Positions 10,507 through 21,680 of a stretch of DNA of 64,000 nucleotides are shown here, piece after piece. The stretch spans positions 370,457,667 through 370,521,666 of the forward strand of contig NC_081415.1 in NCBI RefSeq assembly GCF_030272615.1. Direction: 5' to 3'. Position numbers and translations under genes: made by a program. Within the stretch, counting starts at the first letter, position 1, and every line of letters starts with the position of its first letter. The notes under the pieces are model-generated. The model ran no database searches. It was not told the DNA's origin and saw only the letters and a list, made by a program, of their open reading frames with translations. The DNA comes from Cryptomeria japonica. Its lineage: Eukaryota > Streptophyta > Pinopsida > Cupressales > Cupressaceae.

Positions 10507-11909
10507 TGTTGGCATTTGCATGAAGATTGCATTAATGAAATGTTATGTTTTCATTGATGTCAATTAGCCGGTAATGATGTTGTTATAATGTTGTTTTGTA
10601 ACTAGTAGGAAGAGCTAGTGAAGGGAACTACAACAGGTAGGTGAGTTTGTGGAGGAAACCAGTATTGCTAAGAAGAAGTGAGATCAATCAGTAAACCCTA
10701 CCTGTTGATATGATAAACCCTAACCGATGAAGTTTGTTGTATTGGTTTATGATTTGATGATGAGTGGTAATGATTATGACACGTATGTATGTTGTATGAG
10801 AAGAGTTTCAAATGGTTTTTGATGCGTTGAGATAACAGTTTTTATCTTGGGAATGAGAAAGTTCATTGCATGTAATGCAAACCGCATGATGAGTTACAGT
10901 TCGATGAAGTGGTGATCAAGGACCGGTTGAGGCTATCTTCAATGATGTGCAGAGATTATTATGTAATCCAATGGTTATACTTGAAATGACTTGTTTGTAA
11001 TCTCTATGAGAGAATTAGGTTTGTATTGTGTTGCTAACCTATTGATTTGTTTATAAGGTCGATGAGTTGTTTTGTTGAAGTGTTGGCAAATTTCTTGTTG
11101 AGTTTGGTTCCCAAACTGGATGATGTATCTGTGGTTTGTGTAAAGGTAGATAGGAGCATGAAAAGGATCTGAACAAGCAAGTGTAGTGCTATTCAAATAG
11201 ATCAACAAACCCCTGTTGTTTTCTAATAATTATAGTAGTTAAAATCCCCTAACCGGGTAAGCTCTAACAATATTAGTGTTATTCAAATCCTCTAACCAGG
11301 TGGTCCATTAGCTTGGATTTCAAATCCTCTACCAAGGTTACTCCTCACAGGGTTTGCTTCTAATAGGGCATTATAGTCAATCCCTTAATCGGGTGGTCCC
11401 TAACAAGATTTGTTCTTAACAAGACTTTTTGTAAAGCTTTAACATGCTTGGCTCCTAATAGGGCGAACTTCAAAAGAGTTAAGAATACTTGTGGGTATTC
11501 ATCCCCATCGTGGTTTTTTCCATTTGGGTTTCTATGTCAAAAATATTATGTCAGGTGGTGAATGTTTTTGTGGTTATGTTTACTATGGTTGAATTGCTTA
11601 GCTACTAAGTCCACTTTGATAAGTTATGTTAACCAACAACAATCTGAAATGAGGTTTTAATTATGTCAATAAAGTATTTGGATGTTTGTGAGTTTCAAGT
11701 TGTTTTACTGTTAATCTGTTATAACAATCAACTGGTTTAACTTGACAGTGATATTGCATTTGTAGTTCAGTAGTTTAACTTGTGAGTTTAGAGTTTTCTT
11801 TGAGAGGTTGATTATGAGATTGGTGAAAGTTTATATCAGTTTTTCTATCTACTAATTCACACCCCCCCTCAGTAGTTGACCGTATCCTTAATCTTTCATC
11901 ATACCATCA
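10507..11909 (+). repeat. 3' LTR of the copia element
   Basis: TGTTGGCATTTGCATG at the left edge, ...CCATCA at the right edge, 1,403 bases, collinear with the 5' LTR. Followed by TTCTC, the right copy of the TSD, and then by LINE sequence. Confidence 0.9.
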
Positions 11910-12500
11910 TTCTCAAGATTCATTAATGATAATGCATTACAGGATGTTGCCCCACAATATGGTTTGTATACGCAGACAAATAGAAGGGCTAATTTTCTTC
12001 AGATTATGAAAAGATTGGATAGGTTTCTTGTGTCAAAATGTTGGAAGATTCAATATTTCACTCTTTAATTAGAAAGATTTCCATATACAGGTTCAGATCA
12101 TTTTCCAATCTATCTTAACATTAGTAAATCATCAATGTTAACAAATCATAAACATAAGCCTTCCTTTAAATTTGAAAGGATGTGGTTTTGCCATCCTCAC
12201 TTCCAACCACTATTAAAGCAATGGTGGTCCTCCTCTCCATACTGTGAAGGCACTAAGATGTTCCAATTCTTCAAAAAGATGCAGTTTGTCAAGACACAAA
12301 TTAAAACATGGAAGACCCAAGTTTTCAAAAACATATTTGCTCAAAAAGGCATTGTGTAAAGGGAGCTTGTTGAGGTGAATGAGAAGATTATTAGACATGG
12401 GTTGGATCCAGAAACCTTTCAAAGGCAAAAGCAGTTAAAAGAGGATTGAGAAGAATTGTGTAAGAGGGAAGAAGAGTATTGGAAGCACACATCCTGAGAA
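11910..12500 (+). pseudogene. LINE-1 copy A, endonuclease end and linker
   Basis: Continuation of the LINE ORF2 cut at 6,280. The frame reads TQTNRRANFLQIMKRLDRFL, the conserved end of the endonuclease, then a phase of ...HFPIYL, and KPSFKFERMWFCHPHF (about 12,150), the conserved linker of plant L1 ORF2. It is broken by stops at about 12,065 and 12,357 and by frameshifts. It leads directly into the reverse transcriptase. Confidence 0.85.
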
Positions 12501-14094
12501 TTGTGGCTTAGAGAAGGAGATAAGAATACAAAATTCTTCCATATGTCAGCAAAATATAAGAGAGCAACAAGTACAATATTCACCATTCAAGACTCTAATA
12601 CGGGAGCAGTAATCTCAAATGCTCAAGATATCCAAAATGAAGGGAGATTTTTCCAGAATCTTCTCGACCCCCCACCTTCCCCTCCCCCTCAAGTAGAGCA
12701 AGAATTTGAGGTATTAGATGCAATTCCTACCCTTATATCTCCATAGGATAACTAAGAATTGATGGCTCCATTCACCCTATTGGAATTGCAAAAGGTTGTC
12801 TTCTCCCTCGCTTCAGATAAAGCCCTAGGACCTGATGGGTTTACTACACTTTTTTTCCAGCAATGTTGGGACTTAATCTATTGTGACCTTTTGGTAGCCT
12901 TGGAAGAGTCAAGAAAAAGTGCCTCTATCTTTAAATTTTTTAATGCAACTAATATTGTCATTATTCCTAAAGTCGAGGAACATAAGACATTTACTGACTT
13001 AGGGCCAATTTCACTATGTAACACAATATACAAAAATTTTACAAAGGCCATTTATATGAGACTTCAACACATAATTAAACCAAAATTGTCTCCTCAGAAC
13101 AAGGTGGATTTGTACCAGGGAGAGAGACTATGGAAGGAGCATTTGTTGCACATCAAGTTCTTCATTCCATTAATGAACATCAAACATCTGCCTTTGTAAT
13201 CAAGTTGGACATGATGAAAGCTTATGATAAAGTTAAATGGTCTTTTCTTTTCAAAGTTCTCCAAAAGTTTGGATTTGCTGACAAGTGGTGCAAGTGGATT
13301 AAAGCATGCATTTCTGGTGATTTTTTTGGTCATTATAAATGGGGTCCCAACCGGGTTTTTTCCATCTTCTCAAGGGGTAAGGCAAGGAGATTCATTGTCC
13401 CTAGCCTTATTCATCATCATGGCAGATAAGTTATGTTGGGCATGAACAGGGGCTTTGGAAAGGAACAACTATAACATGCACCTCCATATCAGTCACTCAT
13501 TCCTTGTTTGCCGATGACACTCTCCTATTTGGTAAAGAAAATGTTCAAGAAGCTAAGAAAATTAAATCAACCCTAGACCAATATACTTCAGTTTTAGGTC
13601 AAAAGATTAATGCACAAAAGTCCAAGATCGTCTTATTTAATGTTAATGCTATGATATCAAAGAGGATTGTCAAGATTCTGGGATTCTCATTGGAAGGACT
13701 TCCTTCTACTTATCTCGACATTCCCCTCTTTGTGGGCTCTAATAAGGCTAATTATTGGAAAAATATCATTGACAAAATTATAAGTAGGGTTTCAACATGG
13801 AAAGCTAGGTGGTTGTCTCTTTTAGGAAGGATATTGCTTATTAAAACTATTCTTACTGCCATTCCTAATTACTACATTTCACTGTTGAAAGCCCGCACTT
13901 CTATTGTCCAACAAATTGAGAAATTAATCAGAGAATTCCTATGGAAAGGAAACATGAATAATAAAAAAAATATTCCTTTGATCTCCTTAAAAAGCATGTC
14001 CCTTACCAAATATGTGGGTGGGATAGGAATGCATGATTTATCAATAAGAAACAAAGCATTTGGGGGAAAACTCATTTGGCAAATGTATAGTTAG
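12501..14094 (+). pseudogene. LINE-1 copy A, reverse transcriptase
   Basis: Non-LTR reverse transcriptase in several frames: LREGDKNTKFFH (12,504), DKALGPDGFT (about 12,815), FVIKLDMMKAYDKVKW (13,192), VRQGDSLS in the frame at 13,224-13,445, and the catalytic FADDTLLF at 13,507, where both aspartates are kept. Downstream KILGFSLEGLPSTYLDIPLF and the thumb-like WLSLLGRILLIKTILTAIP match the plant L1 order. Stops and frameshifts at about 12,746, 13,100, 13,199 and 13,440 make it non-functional. It would normally copy the LINE RNA at the nicked target. Confidence 0.92.
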
Positions 14095-15001
14095 CCTAAA
14101 AAAAAGTGGTGCAAAATTATGCAAGAAAAGTATATTGATTCGCCTGACCCTCTTAAGTTTATTACAATCTTGGATCCAACCAAGGGTTCAACAATATGGA
14201 ATTTCATGATCTCATCTAGAGAGGTCATATCTAATTATGTCTCCTAGGAAGTGCATAATGGGGAGTGCATTCATTTCTAGGATGACTCCTGGAATGGCCT
14301 CCCACCCTTAAGCCAAAATGAGGATCTAAAAGAGATAATGTAATTGACAATTAGCTGTTGGGGCCCTAAACTCATTAACTATGTTAGTGCAGTAGAAATT
14401 TTCTCGAGAAAGGTCATCTGGAAAGAAGTATCAGACTTTCCTATAGCTGCAAATCTCAAATCTATGTTCCATGATACACTTTTGAACAAGGTAGTCTATT
14501 TATCAAAGGACAAGGACAAGTTAATATGGGATCCTTCAAAGAATGGCTCATACACAATCAAGACGAGATATAGAGCAATTCAACAAATTCAAAACCAAAA
14601 TCTCAAACACATAGCATTCTTTTTTTGCTAGAATAGTGTTGTCTTACCTAAGGCGAATTTTTTTGCATGGCTGGCATTGCATAGGAAGATATTGACTAGT
14701 GATAAATTTGGAGAAACTGTGAATTTCCCAATCTTTCTGATGTGTATTATGCAATGAAGAAATTGAGGCAGTTCACCATTTGCTTCCCAACTGCTCTTTT
14801 GCTCAACAGTGTTGGATCTTCATCCTGAACAAGCTCAATCTTTCAATGTCTCTGCCATTTACACTTTGAGATTTGTTTCAGTCTTGGCCAACTCTTTTTC
14901 CTACTTCAATGTTTGCATGTATATGGAGATGTCCCCCTGCAATAATAATTTAATGTATCTGGTGGGAAAGAAATAAATGAATTTTTAGACACAATACCTC
15001 C
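14095..15001 (+). pseudogene. LINE-1 copy A, zf-RVT-like region
   Basis: Between reverse transcriptase and RNase H. The part at 14,344-14,631 holds KDKLIWDPSKNGSYTIKTRY, the signature of the zf-RVT region that follows plant LINE reverse transcriptases. Downstream frames show Cys and His residues (around LCNEEIEAVHHLLPNCSFA, 14,744-14,800), the family's C...H...C zinc-binding part. It is heavily interrupted. Confidence 0.8.
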
Positions 15002-15690
15002 TTGCTTCATGAAGTTTTGGATGGAATAGAGAAGTCTATATCAGAAGTAGCCAATGCCTTCATCCACAAAAACATTAAGAGTAATATCCCCCTCTCTTCT
15101 TGGGATGGACCAATGATTAGGAATTGGCATCGATTGGTTGCTCCATCTCCCCCTTCTTGTAATAATTATAGTCATCAATCTATTAATAGAGAAGATGTCA
15201 AATGGCTGCCACCACCCATTGGTTATATGAAGATAAATTTTGATGGTTCCTCGAGAGGTAACCCGGTTAAGTCGGGTATTGTTGTTTGCATTAGGGATCA
15301 TTTAGGAAAGTTGATAGCTTTTAAAACCTCTTTTATTCCCCCTGGCACAAACAATTTTGCAAAAGAATATGCTCTACTGACTCGCTTATCATTAGCCAAA
15401 AAATTGGGCCTCTCAAAAATTCATATCGAAGGAGACTCAAGTGTCATTATTAATGCCTGCATCACGAAAACATTGTCAAATTGGAAAATAGAATACATTT
15501 TAAAACAAATATGATCCCTCATTGATACATTTCATGATCACTTAATTTGTCATACTTTGAGAGAGGGAAATAAAGCAACAAATTTTTTAGAAAACTTGGG
15601 ATGTGATAACATTAATTTAAACTCATCCAGATTGGGGCTCAGTTTGGGAGACTTTCCTCACCTAGCAGAGATAATCATTAATGAACAAAC
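15002..15690 (+). pseudogene. LINE-1 copy A, RNase H domain and ORF2 end
   Basis: The frame 15,002-15,514 contains KINFDGSSRGNPVKSG (first catalytic Asp), KEYALLTRLSLAKKLG (the usual AE is changed to KE, keeping the Glu) and HIEGDSSVIINA (second Asp): the type I RNase H found at the end of ORF2 in many plant L1 elements. After one stop at 15,512 the same frame carries on through REGNKATNFLENLG to a stop at about 15,692, where ORF2 would end. The domain degrades the RNA strand after reverse transcription. It is the best preserved part of this LINE. Confidence 0.88.
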
Positions 15691-16190
15691 CTAAGGTTGC
15701 ACATATGCACATCAATATTTAATGATCACTCAGTTATTTTTTGCATGGGAAAGGCATGGTAGTAGTAGTATAAGGCCAAAAGTATATATTATCATTCACT
15801 CAAATGGGCTGCTAATCATGACAATTAAAGGATTTTTTTCCCATTTTCTCTAATTATTAACTGCATTCATTTTACTCTGTACTTCACATGTGTAAATTGT
15901 CATGTGTTGCAAGCTAAGCATGTGCTACATGACTTCTAGTGGTGTGTTTCTCCTTTTAAATTTTGATTATTGTGCTCGAGAACTTTTTGTAGTGCACTCG
16001 TTGAGCTCAGTTTCGTCTTCCTCTGGCTCTGGTGACCTGTATTTTTAGTGAATTCCTTTCAACTATGGAATGTCGACCTAGAAATTATAGAGTTTTCTTG
16101 TAGGTTGAAGATTAGGAAACACCTTTTCATGACCATATTTTTGAATCTTAGCTCAGTCAAGGTTTTAACATTCAGTGTCAACATTGTAGA
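15691..16190 (+). other. Probable LINE 3' untranslated tail and flank, no gene
   Basis: No frame with known motifs. T-rich stretches follow the LINE ORF2. I could not find a poly(A) end or a TSD for the LINE, so its 3' edge is uncertain. Confidence 0.35.
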
Positions 16191-16196
16191 AGATGT

Positions 16197-16815
16197 GTGA
16201 ATAAAATTATTGGTGAGGAACTGTTGTACCCACAGGAGAAAAGAATCATATTTCCATCGCAGCTAGTTTCCATATTCATGTCTAACGCCTTGGACTTACT
16301 TCAATCTTGGAGCAGTTTACAAAGTATTTCAAGTAAGGCCATTAAACCTAAGTTCACACTGGGTAATAAACTAATTTTTGCGGTTCAAAAATGTTATCTT
16401 TGGAATGGTAAAGCAAATATTGGTGGTCTCTTCCTGAGACATTACTTGTAGATTCAAGATGACTTTATCATCATTTATGATAGTATTATGTGCTCATTGG
16501 ACTTACTTTTAGTTTGGTCATTTCAACAAGCAGTTCGAAATATAGGCAGAGCTCTTGATTCTGAGATAAGAAGCAGGATTGCGATCATCGGGGCATGACC
16601 ACAATGTCCCTAGCCCATCGACAATTTTAGGTCTAGATGTTCACACTTTGTTGCAAAGTAGCACCATTGAACTAGGTTTACCCGAAAGGCAATCTTTGTC
16701 TCAATTCACTCCGACTTCATCACAGTTGAATTTGGAAATCCCTATTTTCCACTTTCAGAACCTGAGCTTGAATGAAGCTAGTGAAGAATCATGTGTACAA
16801 CCTATGGAAGAATAG
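16197..16815 (+). other. Unassigned reading-frame remnants
   Basis: Two plus-strand frames, 16,197-16,451 (84 residues) and 16,579-16,815 (78 residues), separated by stops. The second is Ser/Gln/Leu-rich and starts in mid-protein style. The frame of the first extends upstream without a stop through Cys-rich codons reading QCQHCRRC at about 16,173. I do not recognise either. They could be remains of one host or transposon protein. No function is proposed. Confidence 0.25.
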
Positions 16816-17116
16816 TTTCCCTAGTCTCCAAATTTTGCTTCCGATTTTACAATTTTGATAATGGCGCTCCTTGGCATTGACAGATGATGATAGTCAGTGA
16901 AGATTTAGATGGTTAGGCAAGCAATATCACTTGAGTTTGTGTAGATTTCCCTTAGTTTTTCTTAAGATATTATGGCCCTTAATACATAGTTCTCTTCGAA
17001 GGTCATCTCCTTCCCAATCATCTTTGTGCTGCGAATCCTTCCTTCTGACTGGGTCCTCTTTGGAAGAGTAAGGGGCAATTTTTCAGTCTATTAAGTGCCC
17101 TATTTTTTATGTTGCT

Positions 17117-17192
17117 GACATAGCCCAACCAATATAGCCCAACCAGTGTTGCCCAACCAGTATAGCCTAACCAGTTTAGCCCAACCAGTGTT
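17117..17192 (+). repeat. 15-bp minisatellite, about five units
   Basis: A unit close to AGCCCAACCAGTGTT occurs about five times in tandem with small changes (variants ending AATAT, AGTAT, AGTTT). The minus-strand frame at 17,018-17,269 that reads WLGYTGWATLVGLYWLGY is a translation of this repeat, not a gene. Confidence 0.8.
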
Positions 17193-17404
17193 GAAACCAT
17201 TGCCACCATTTCCTTAGAGGTTGGTGAATAGAGCCCCACCTTGAAACAAATTTTGATTTCTTGGATCAACTAAAGCATCTGTGTGTCAAAATACCTTTAT
17301 TCCAAGCTATCAAAGATGTACCTATTTATAGTAAAGCAATAAGAGATATATATCTCAAGAAGCCAAGCAGGAAAAAGAAATATCCAACAACAATTCATGT
17401 AATG

Positions 17405-18190
17405 GGGTAGTTAGCATATATAATGTTAGGAAAAGTAGTTGTGCCTAAATATTTTGACCCTGGTAGTCTAGTAGTTGTAGTGACTATTAATGGTAAGGTT
17501 GAAAAAAATGCACTTATTGAACTAGGAGCTACTATCAATGTGATAACTAAGGATATAATGCAACACCTTGGTCTTACCGATATGAGACCTACACCTACTG
17601 TCCTCTAGTTAGCTGATAGCTCTACTGTCAAACCAGATGGCATTATGGAAGACATTGTTGTTACTTTGGAATCTTGGGAATACCCTACTGACTTCATGAT
17701 TTTATCCCCTAAAGCCACTTTAGGTGGATATCTAATAATTTTGGGGAGGACATGGTTGGCCACAATTGATGACTATATAAGTTGTGGATAAGGGGATATG
17801 ACTATTTCCAATGGGGATAGTAGCAAGAAACTCATACTTTATCCTCCAACTCAACCACATGAAGAAACCAATAATCCTATTTGGCCTGACTTAAGTGAAG
17901 AATAGGAAGAAGAGGTGAATTCCTTGGCAACACTAATGATGATTGATAGAAGTCCCTTTATGCAAATCCAAGGTGATGATCAGGTGTTGTCTCAATTTTT
18001 GCAAAATAACTATGAGATATAAGATATAACATAGATGTCCTTCTTGCCCATTGCAGATATTGTTGCCTAATTTTTTTATATGTACATATCCTAAAGCATC
18101 ACATCTTCTGCATACATTGTTGTCTCATGACGTCAAAATGCCAAGTATTAATGAATCATCTATGATTGAATTGACAAAGTAGATAGAAGT
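17405..18190 (+). pseudogene. Athila-like Ty3/gypsy protease and downstream remnant
   Basis: The frame from 17,423 reads VTINGKVEKNALIELGATINVIT, then after one stop at 17,606 LGGYLIILGRTWLATID. This is the retropepsin-like protease of a Ty3/gypsy element of the Athila type, whose catalytic motif is usually written DLGASINVM. Here the catalytic Asp codon is Glu (IELGAT), and later stops also break the frame. The part to 18,190 continues as a linker (LATLMMIDRSPFMQIQGDD). It is the left end of the broken element whose reverse transcriptase begins at 19,772. The gag upstream was not recognised. Confidence 0.75.
18186..18190 (+). repeat. TRIM target-site duplication, left copy (GAAGT)
   Basis: Exact five-base match to GAAGT at 18,535-18,539 on the other side of the TRIM. 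Confidence 0.88.
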
Positions 18191-18534
18191 TATTACAATC
18201 TAGGGTTGTTGTTGCACCAAAAGATTGACCTATCAATTACCGATACAACCAATAGACTTATAGAATCCATAGGAGGTTGTTAAACCATGTTGTGAATCCC
18301 CACGAGGGATGTTGTCCCACTACTAGTAATCCCCCTCCCAGCATCACTCACCACAGCCTACGTGGTTGGAATCTGTGACCAAGCTCTGATACCACTTGTT
18401 ACAAGCTAGGGTTGTCGTTGCACAAAAAGATTGACTTGTCAATTCCTAATATAACCAATAGACTTGTAGAATCCACAAGAGGTTGTTAAACCATGTCACA
18501 AATCCCCACGACGGATGCTGGCCCACTGCCAACA
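18191..18534 (-). mobile_element. TRIM: 344-bp miniature LTR retrotransposon
   Basis: All parts of a terminal-repeat retrotransposon in miniature are visible on the minus strand. The LTRs are 138 bases each (18,191-18,328 and 18,397-18,534; the right copy begins TGTTACAAGC and ends CCAACA). The primer site TGGTATCAGAGC (reverse complement of 18,383-18,394) lies two bases inside the right LTR. A polypurine tract GGGAGGGGGAT (reverse complement of 18,329-18,339) lies directly inside the left LTR, and the TSD GAAGT is exact. The interior is 68 bases with no coding capacity. The two LTRs differ at a number of sites, so it is not recent. It needs enzymes in trans. Confidence 0.92.
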
Positions 18535-19740
18535 GAAGTTTCACTGAGAAAACTAATGCGGAGCTTCAAAGGACCCAACTCAAACTTAAAAATACAAGAC
18601 TATTTGATGATAAAGTTGACACAAATGGTGTCATAATATTCAATCAAGAGAAACACGACCCTTTGAGACTTTACAAACTGCCTAAATGCATTGACAAAGA
18701 AAAATCATTGCAAAACTACCACCTTGCTGCCATATTGATAGACCCTTACACAGTCACCCATAACTTTTGCAACTGAATAAATTTATTTGATCTCTCTAGT
18801 GAAATTATTTGTAATGTGGTTATACAAAACATATCCAAAAATACAAAAAATCCAACGGTGGAAATGTGAGATATGACCACCGTACTAGGACTGTATTTTC
18901 TGCAACAGTCTGCCCCTAAAATTTCAAACCTTTACTCCTACAATGCACATGCCATCTTGTGCATGGCCTCCTAAAACCAAAAATATAATACACCATCATA
19001 CCTATTTTTAGGGTTAGATCAATTTGGAAATAAAATATAAAACATTTTCATGCTCACTATTAACCCTAGGGCAGGGATATGACTGTTTTCATAGGAAATT
19101 AGACATCTTCACCCAAACAAAACCAAATCACTTCAAACAAAAGCCAAAATAAACTTAGTTCATTATAGAAAAATATCCAAACATGAAGGAATGAAAACTA
19201 ATTCATAAAATCACTCAAAACAATGGAAAATCAAATTGTTCTACGTAGAAACCTGGAAAATGCACATGAAAATTAGATTTTTATTGCTTCAAAACTCCAA
19301 ACCCGAACAAAAAACATTTACCAACAACCCCAAAATGATTCAATTATATCCATTTATAAACCTAAAGGCCTTATAGGCCGAAATCCAACATAAAACCAAC
19401 TTATAACTAACTTATGACAACTTTTTGCATTCTTGACAACTTTTTGACAACAAAAAGTTGCTCCAAAGTTGTCAAGTTTGACAACTATGTATGTCAACTT
19501 GCCAAACCTATATCTAAACCTTCTAAAACATTAAAATGGTCATTAGATGAGCTTATAAACATATTTTATCCACCTAAACACACTTCTACCCCAAAAACCC
19601 AATTTTAGCCTTTTCTAGGCCTAATTGCTCAAAATGGCAATTTTACACTTTTTGACCATTGCATTGCATTTCACTACATTTTATGGCTCACATGGCCATG
19701 TTACATCATTTAAAGACCTTATAGGTCTTGTTTGTCTTCA
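18535..19740 (+). other. Unassigned AT-rich stretch within the Athila-like element
   Basis: Sequence between the TRIM and the start of the Athila-like reverse transcriptase. Protease and reverse transcriptase are usually closer, so some foreign sequence may be present, but I found no paired ends. The frame 18,483-18,776 begins inside the TRIM LTR and so is not a gene. A short perfect hairpin lies at 19,437-19,460. Confidence 0.4.
19437..19460. repeat. Perfect 10-bp hairpin in a GACAACTTT repeat cluster
   Basis: CAACTTTTTG, four bases ACAA, then CAAAAAGTTG: ten-base perfect arms. The same GACAACTTT or its complement occurs several more times between 19,415 and 19,500. No known function. Confidence 0.6.
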
Positions 19741-19771
19741 TTTTTCATCAAATCCTCCATAGGGCCTATCA

Positions 19772-20039
19772 GTGACCCTACTCCACCTTGTCTTCCTGGG
19801 TGCTCCTGCACCAAAAACATTTGAACATCAACATCAGTCCTTGGTTGCATTGTTGCAGTCACATAAAGATGCATTCGCTTGGAGTTATAGTGATACAAAG
19901 GGTCTAGATCCAAAAATATGCACACATAGGATCTATATCATGGAGGATAGAAGACTAGTAAGACAATCACAAATAAGGGTTAACCCTACAGTAAGAGAGA
20001 TAGTTAAAAAAAATTATCAAAATTATTAGATGCAGGTTT
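19772..20039 (+). pseudogene. Athila-like reverse transcriptase, N-terminal part
   Basis: The frame reads FLGAPAPKTFEHQHQSL, then HKDAFAWSYSDTKGLDP, ICTHRIYI and VRQSQIRVNPTVREIVKK, the entry of a Ty3/gypsy reverse transcriptase (usual form FAWSY.DM.G.DP...H.I). A small frameshift near 20,010 precedes a phase reading LLDAGFI, after which the 21-kb insertion begins at 20,045. The same domain resumes at 41,167. Confidence 0.85.
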
Positions 20040-20044
20040 TATTT
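20040..20044 (+). repeat. Target-site duplication TATTT, left copy
   Basis: Exact match to 41,162-41,166. With the 21-kb insertion and one copy removed, the gypsy reverse transcriptase reads straight through. Confidence 0.9.
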
Positions 20045-20665
20045 TGTTAGACTTGTGTGAATATTCTTGTCATTGATGTCAACCTAGCTATTCGATTTTC
20101 TCCACATAGTATATGCAGTTCTGTATTATCTGGGTTGGTTTGGATACTATATGTAGTCGGTATGTGCAGTTCTTTGTTATGGACATATGTTATGATGTAG
20201 TTACATAAGAGGTGATATGATGAGCTAATCTCTAGAAGATCTTCATTCAAGATTTTTGAATTCTCATTAGTCCTAATATCATTTATGAGTTCTGGTATTA
20301 GCTGTTTTGGTCATGATAGTAGTATCTCTTCGATTTTCATGTTATTGTATTCTTGGTATGTGTGAAGCCTATATCTTTGAAAGATTGGAGATTCTATTAT
20401 TAATTTTGTAATAATGGGTCAGTATCTTTGGGTCCCGATGACCCTACCCCATTCTAGTAATGTTGGTATATGCATTAGCAAATGAATTATGAAAAATGAA
20501 GCATGTAGAGATCTTGCAAAGGCCAACGTGAGTGTCTTGTTTATGTTGGACAATGTGTTGGGCTCGGATGACACACATACATGCATATATGTAGTAGCAT
20601 GTGTGTGGTAGAGAGAGTATGTTTGCCAATGAGATTGAGAAATTATATGAGGTGTGTTTGCAGAA

Positions 20666-20670
20666 GATAG
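20666..20670 (+). repeat. Target-site duplication GATAG, left copy
   Basis: Flanks the Tat/Ogre-like element; partner AATAG at 40,562-40,566, four of five bases match. Confidence 0.7.
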
Positions 20671-21658
20671 TGTAATACCCTAAAAATGGTCATCTAAACC
20701 ATGAGCCCCTAATCTCGACTACAACACCAAGGTCCTAACCAAAGGCAATTAAATCAATCTTGAGCACTTAATTAATTAATTCCTAAATCATCAATATTCC
20801 ATGGCAAATTAATCACTTCAATTAAATATATCATCAAAATCTCTTTAATCAATTATCCCATTTATTTAATATCCTAGCATATTTAATTAATAAATCAATT
20901 TTCCATTAAATCATAAAAAGGGAATTATTTTGAAAAAGAAATCAATTTGTGATAATTACAAAAAGAATTTTCAAAAAAGGAGCAAAATTGAATAAAAGAG
21001 AATAAATCAAAGAAAGCTTGCTTTAAGAAAGGAAAATGGAATAAATCATTTTTTCTAATTTTATCTTAATTTTAGCTCAACCTTATTTCCTTCAACCTGA
21101 AGAAAGCAGCCAATCACATCAAATCACCTGGATTGTGCTTCCTCTTGGAGAATCTTGACCTCTCATCGACAATCAATCTCGATCGTTGTTTTCTCTCTGG
21201 ATTTTCTATAAATTCAGGCTCTCATCTCTCAATCAAAAGAACCATGGAGATTTATTCTTATTATGTTGTTTTTGCTCTAGAGTCATTGAGAATATTGTGC
21301 ATTGAGATTATTGCATCTTATCTTTTTGCATATTAGTTTAATCATGTTAGTTTGATTAGAATCATATGGCTTGATAATTATTGTTTGCATCCATCTAGCT
21401 TAATTTGCTGAATCTTGTATCCATTTAGCTTAATTTTGCATTCATATAGATTAAATCCTCCATCTTGGTGTAGTCTAGTCACTGGTATTGCTTAGGTAAA
21501 TCTGAAAGCAAGTCTATAATTGCATCTTTTAGGAGGAAATAGGTCGATTTGTTATGGTTTTTACATTCATTATTTATATTTGTCTAACCATGCATGCAAT
21601 GACTTATTGAAGTGTTTGTGTCTTATAGCTTACAGGATTACCACTTTTCACACACACA
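20671..21658 (+). repeat. 5' LTR of the Tat/Ogre-like element
   Basis: 988 bases, collinear with the 3' LTR once the 4.1-kb insertion is removed from the latter. The start TGTAATACCCTAAAAATGGTC is repeated almost exactly at 35,479. It holds TTAATTAATTAAT runs and the string TCAAATCACCTGGATTG. Confidence 0.88.
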
Positions 21659-21662
21659 TTTT

Positions 21663-21680
21663 TGGTGCCACCTTGGGGCA
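21663..21680 (+). promoter_or_regulatory. Primer-binding site of the Tat/Ogre-like element
   Basis: TGGTGCCACCTTGGGGCA a few bases after the LTR. It resembles the plant gypsy primer site TGGCGCCGTTGCCGGGGA with several changes; the tRNA cannot be named safely. Confidence 0.6.

Larger units (their letters stand above)
6281..11909 (+). mobile_element. Ty1/copia (Sirevirus-type) element, internally deleted
   Basis: Complete outline of a copia element: two LTRs of 1,403 bases (6,281-7,683 and 10,507-11,909), a tRNA-Met-type primer site right after the 5' LTR, gag-pol remnants in between and several GGGGGAG polypurine tracts before the 3' LTR. The interior is only 2.8 kb because the gag C-terminus, protease and integrase core are missing. 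Multiple polypurine tracts are a known trait of Sireviruses. The many LTR differences and in-frame stops show it is old and immobile. It sits in the endonuclease of LINE copy A. Confidence 0.9.

Noticed and set aside
11910-15690. A second, separate LINE to the right of the copia element
   Set aside because: Removing the copia element and one TSD copy joins this part to 5,784-6,280 in one frame and domain order, so it is a single LINE.
17018-17269. Minus-strand frame with repeated WLGY/TLVGL
   Set aside because: The pattern comes from translating the 15-bp minisatellite; no protein family is implied.
18483-18776. 97-residue plus-strand frame after the protease
   Set aside because: It begins inside the right LTR of the TRIM and crosses its edge and TSD, so it is a chance frame across an insertion junction.
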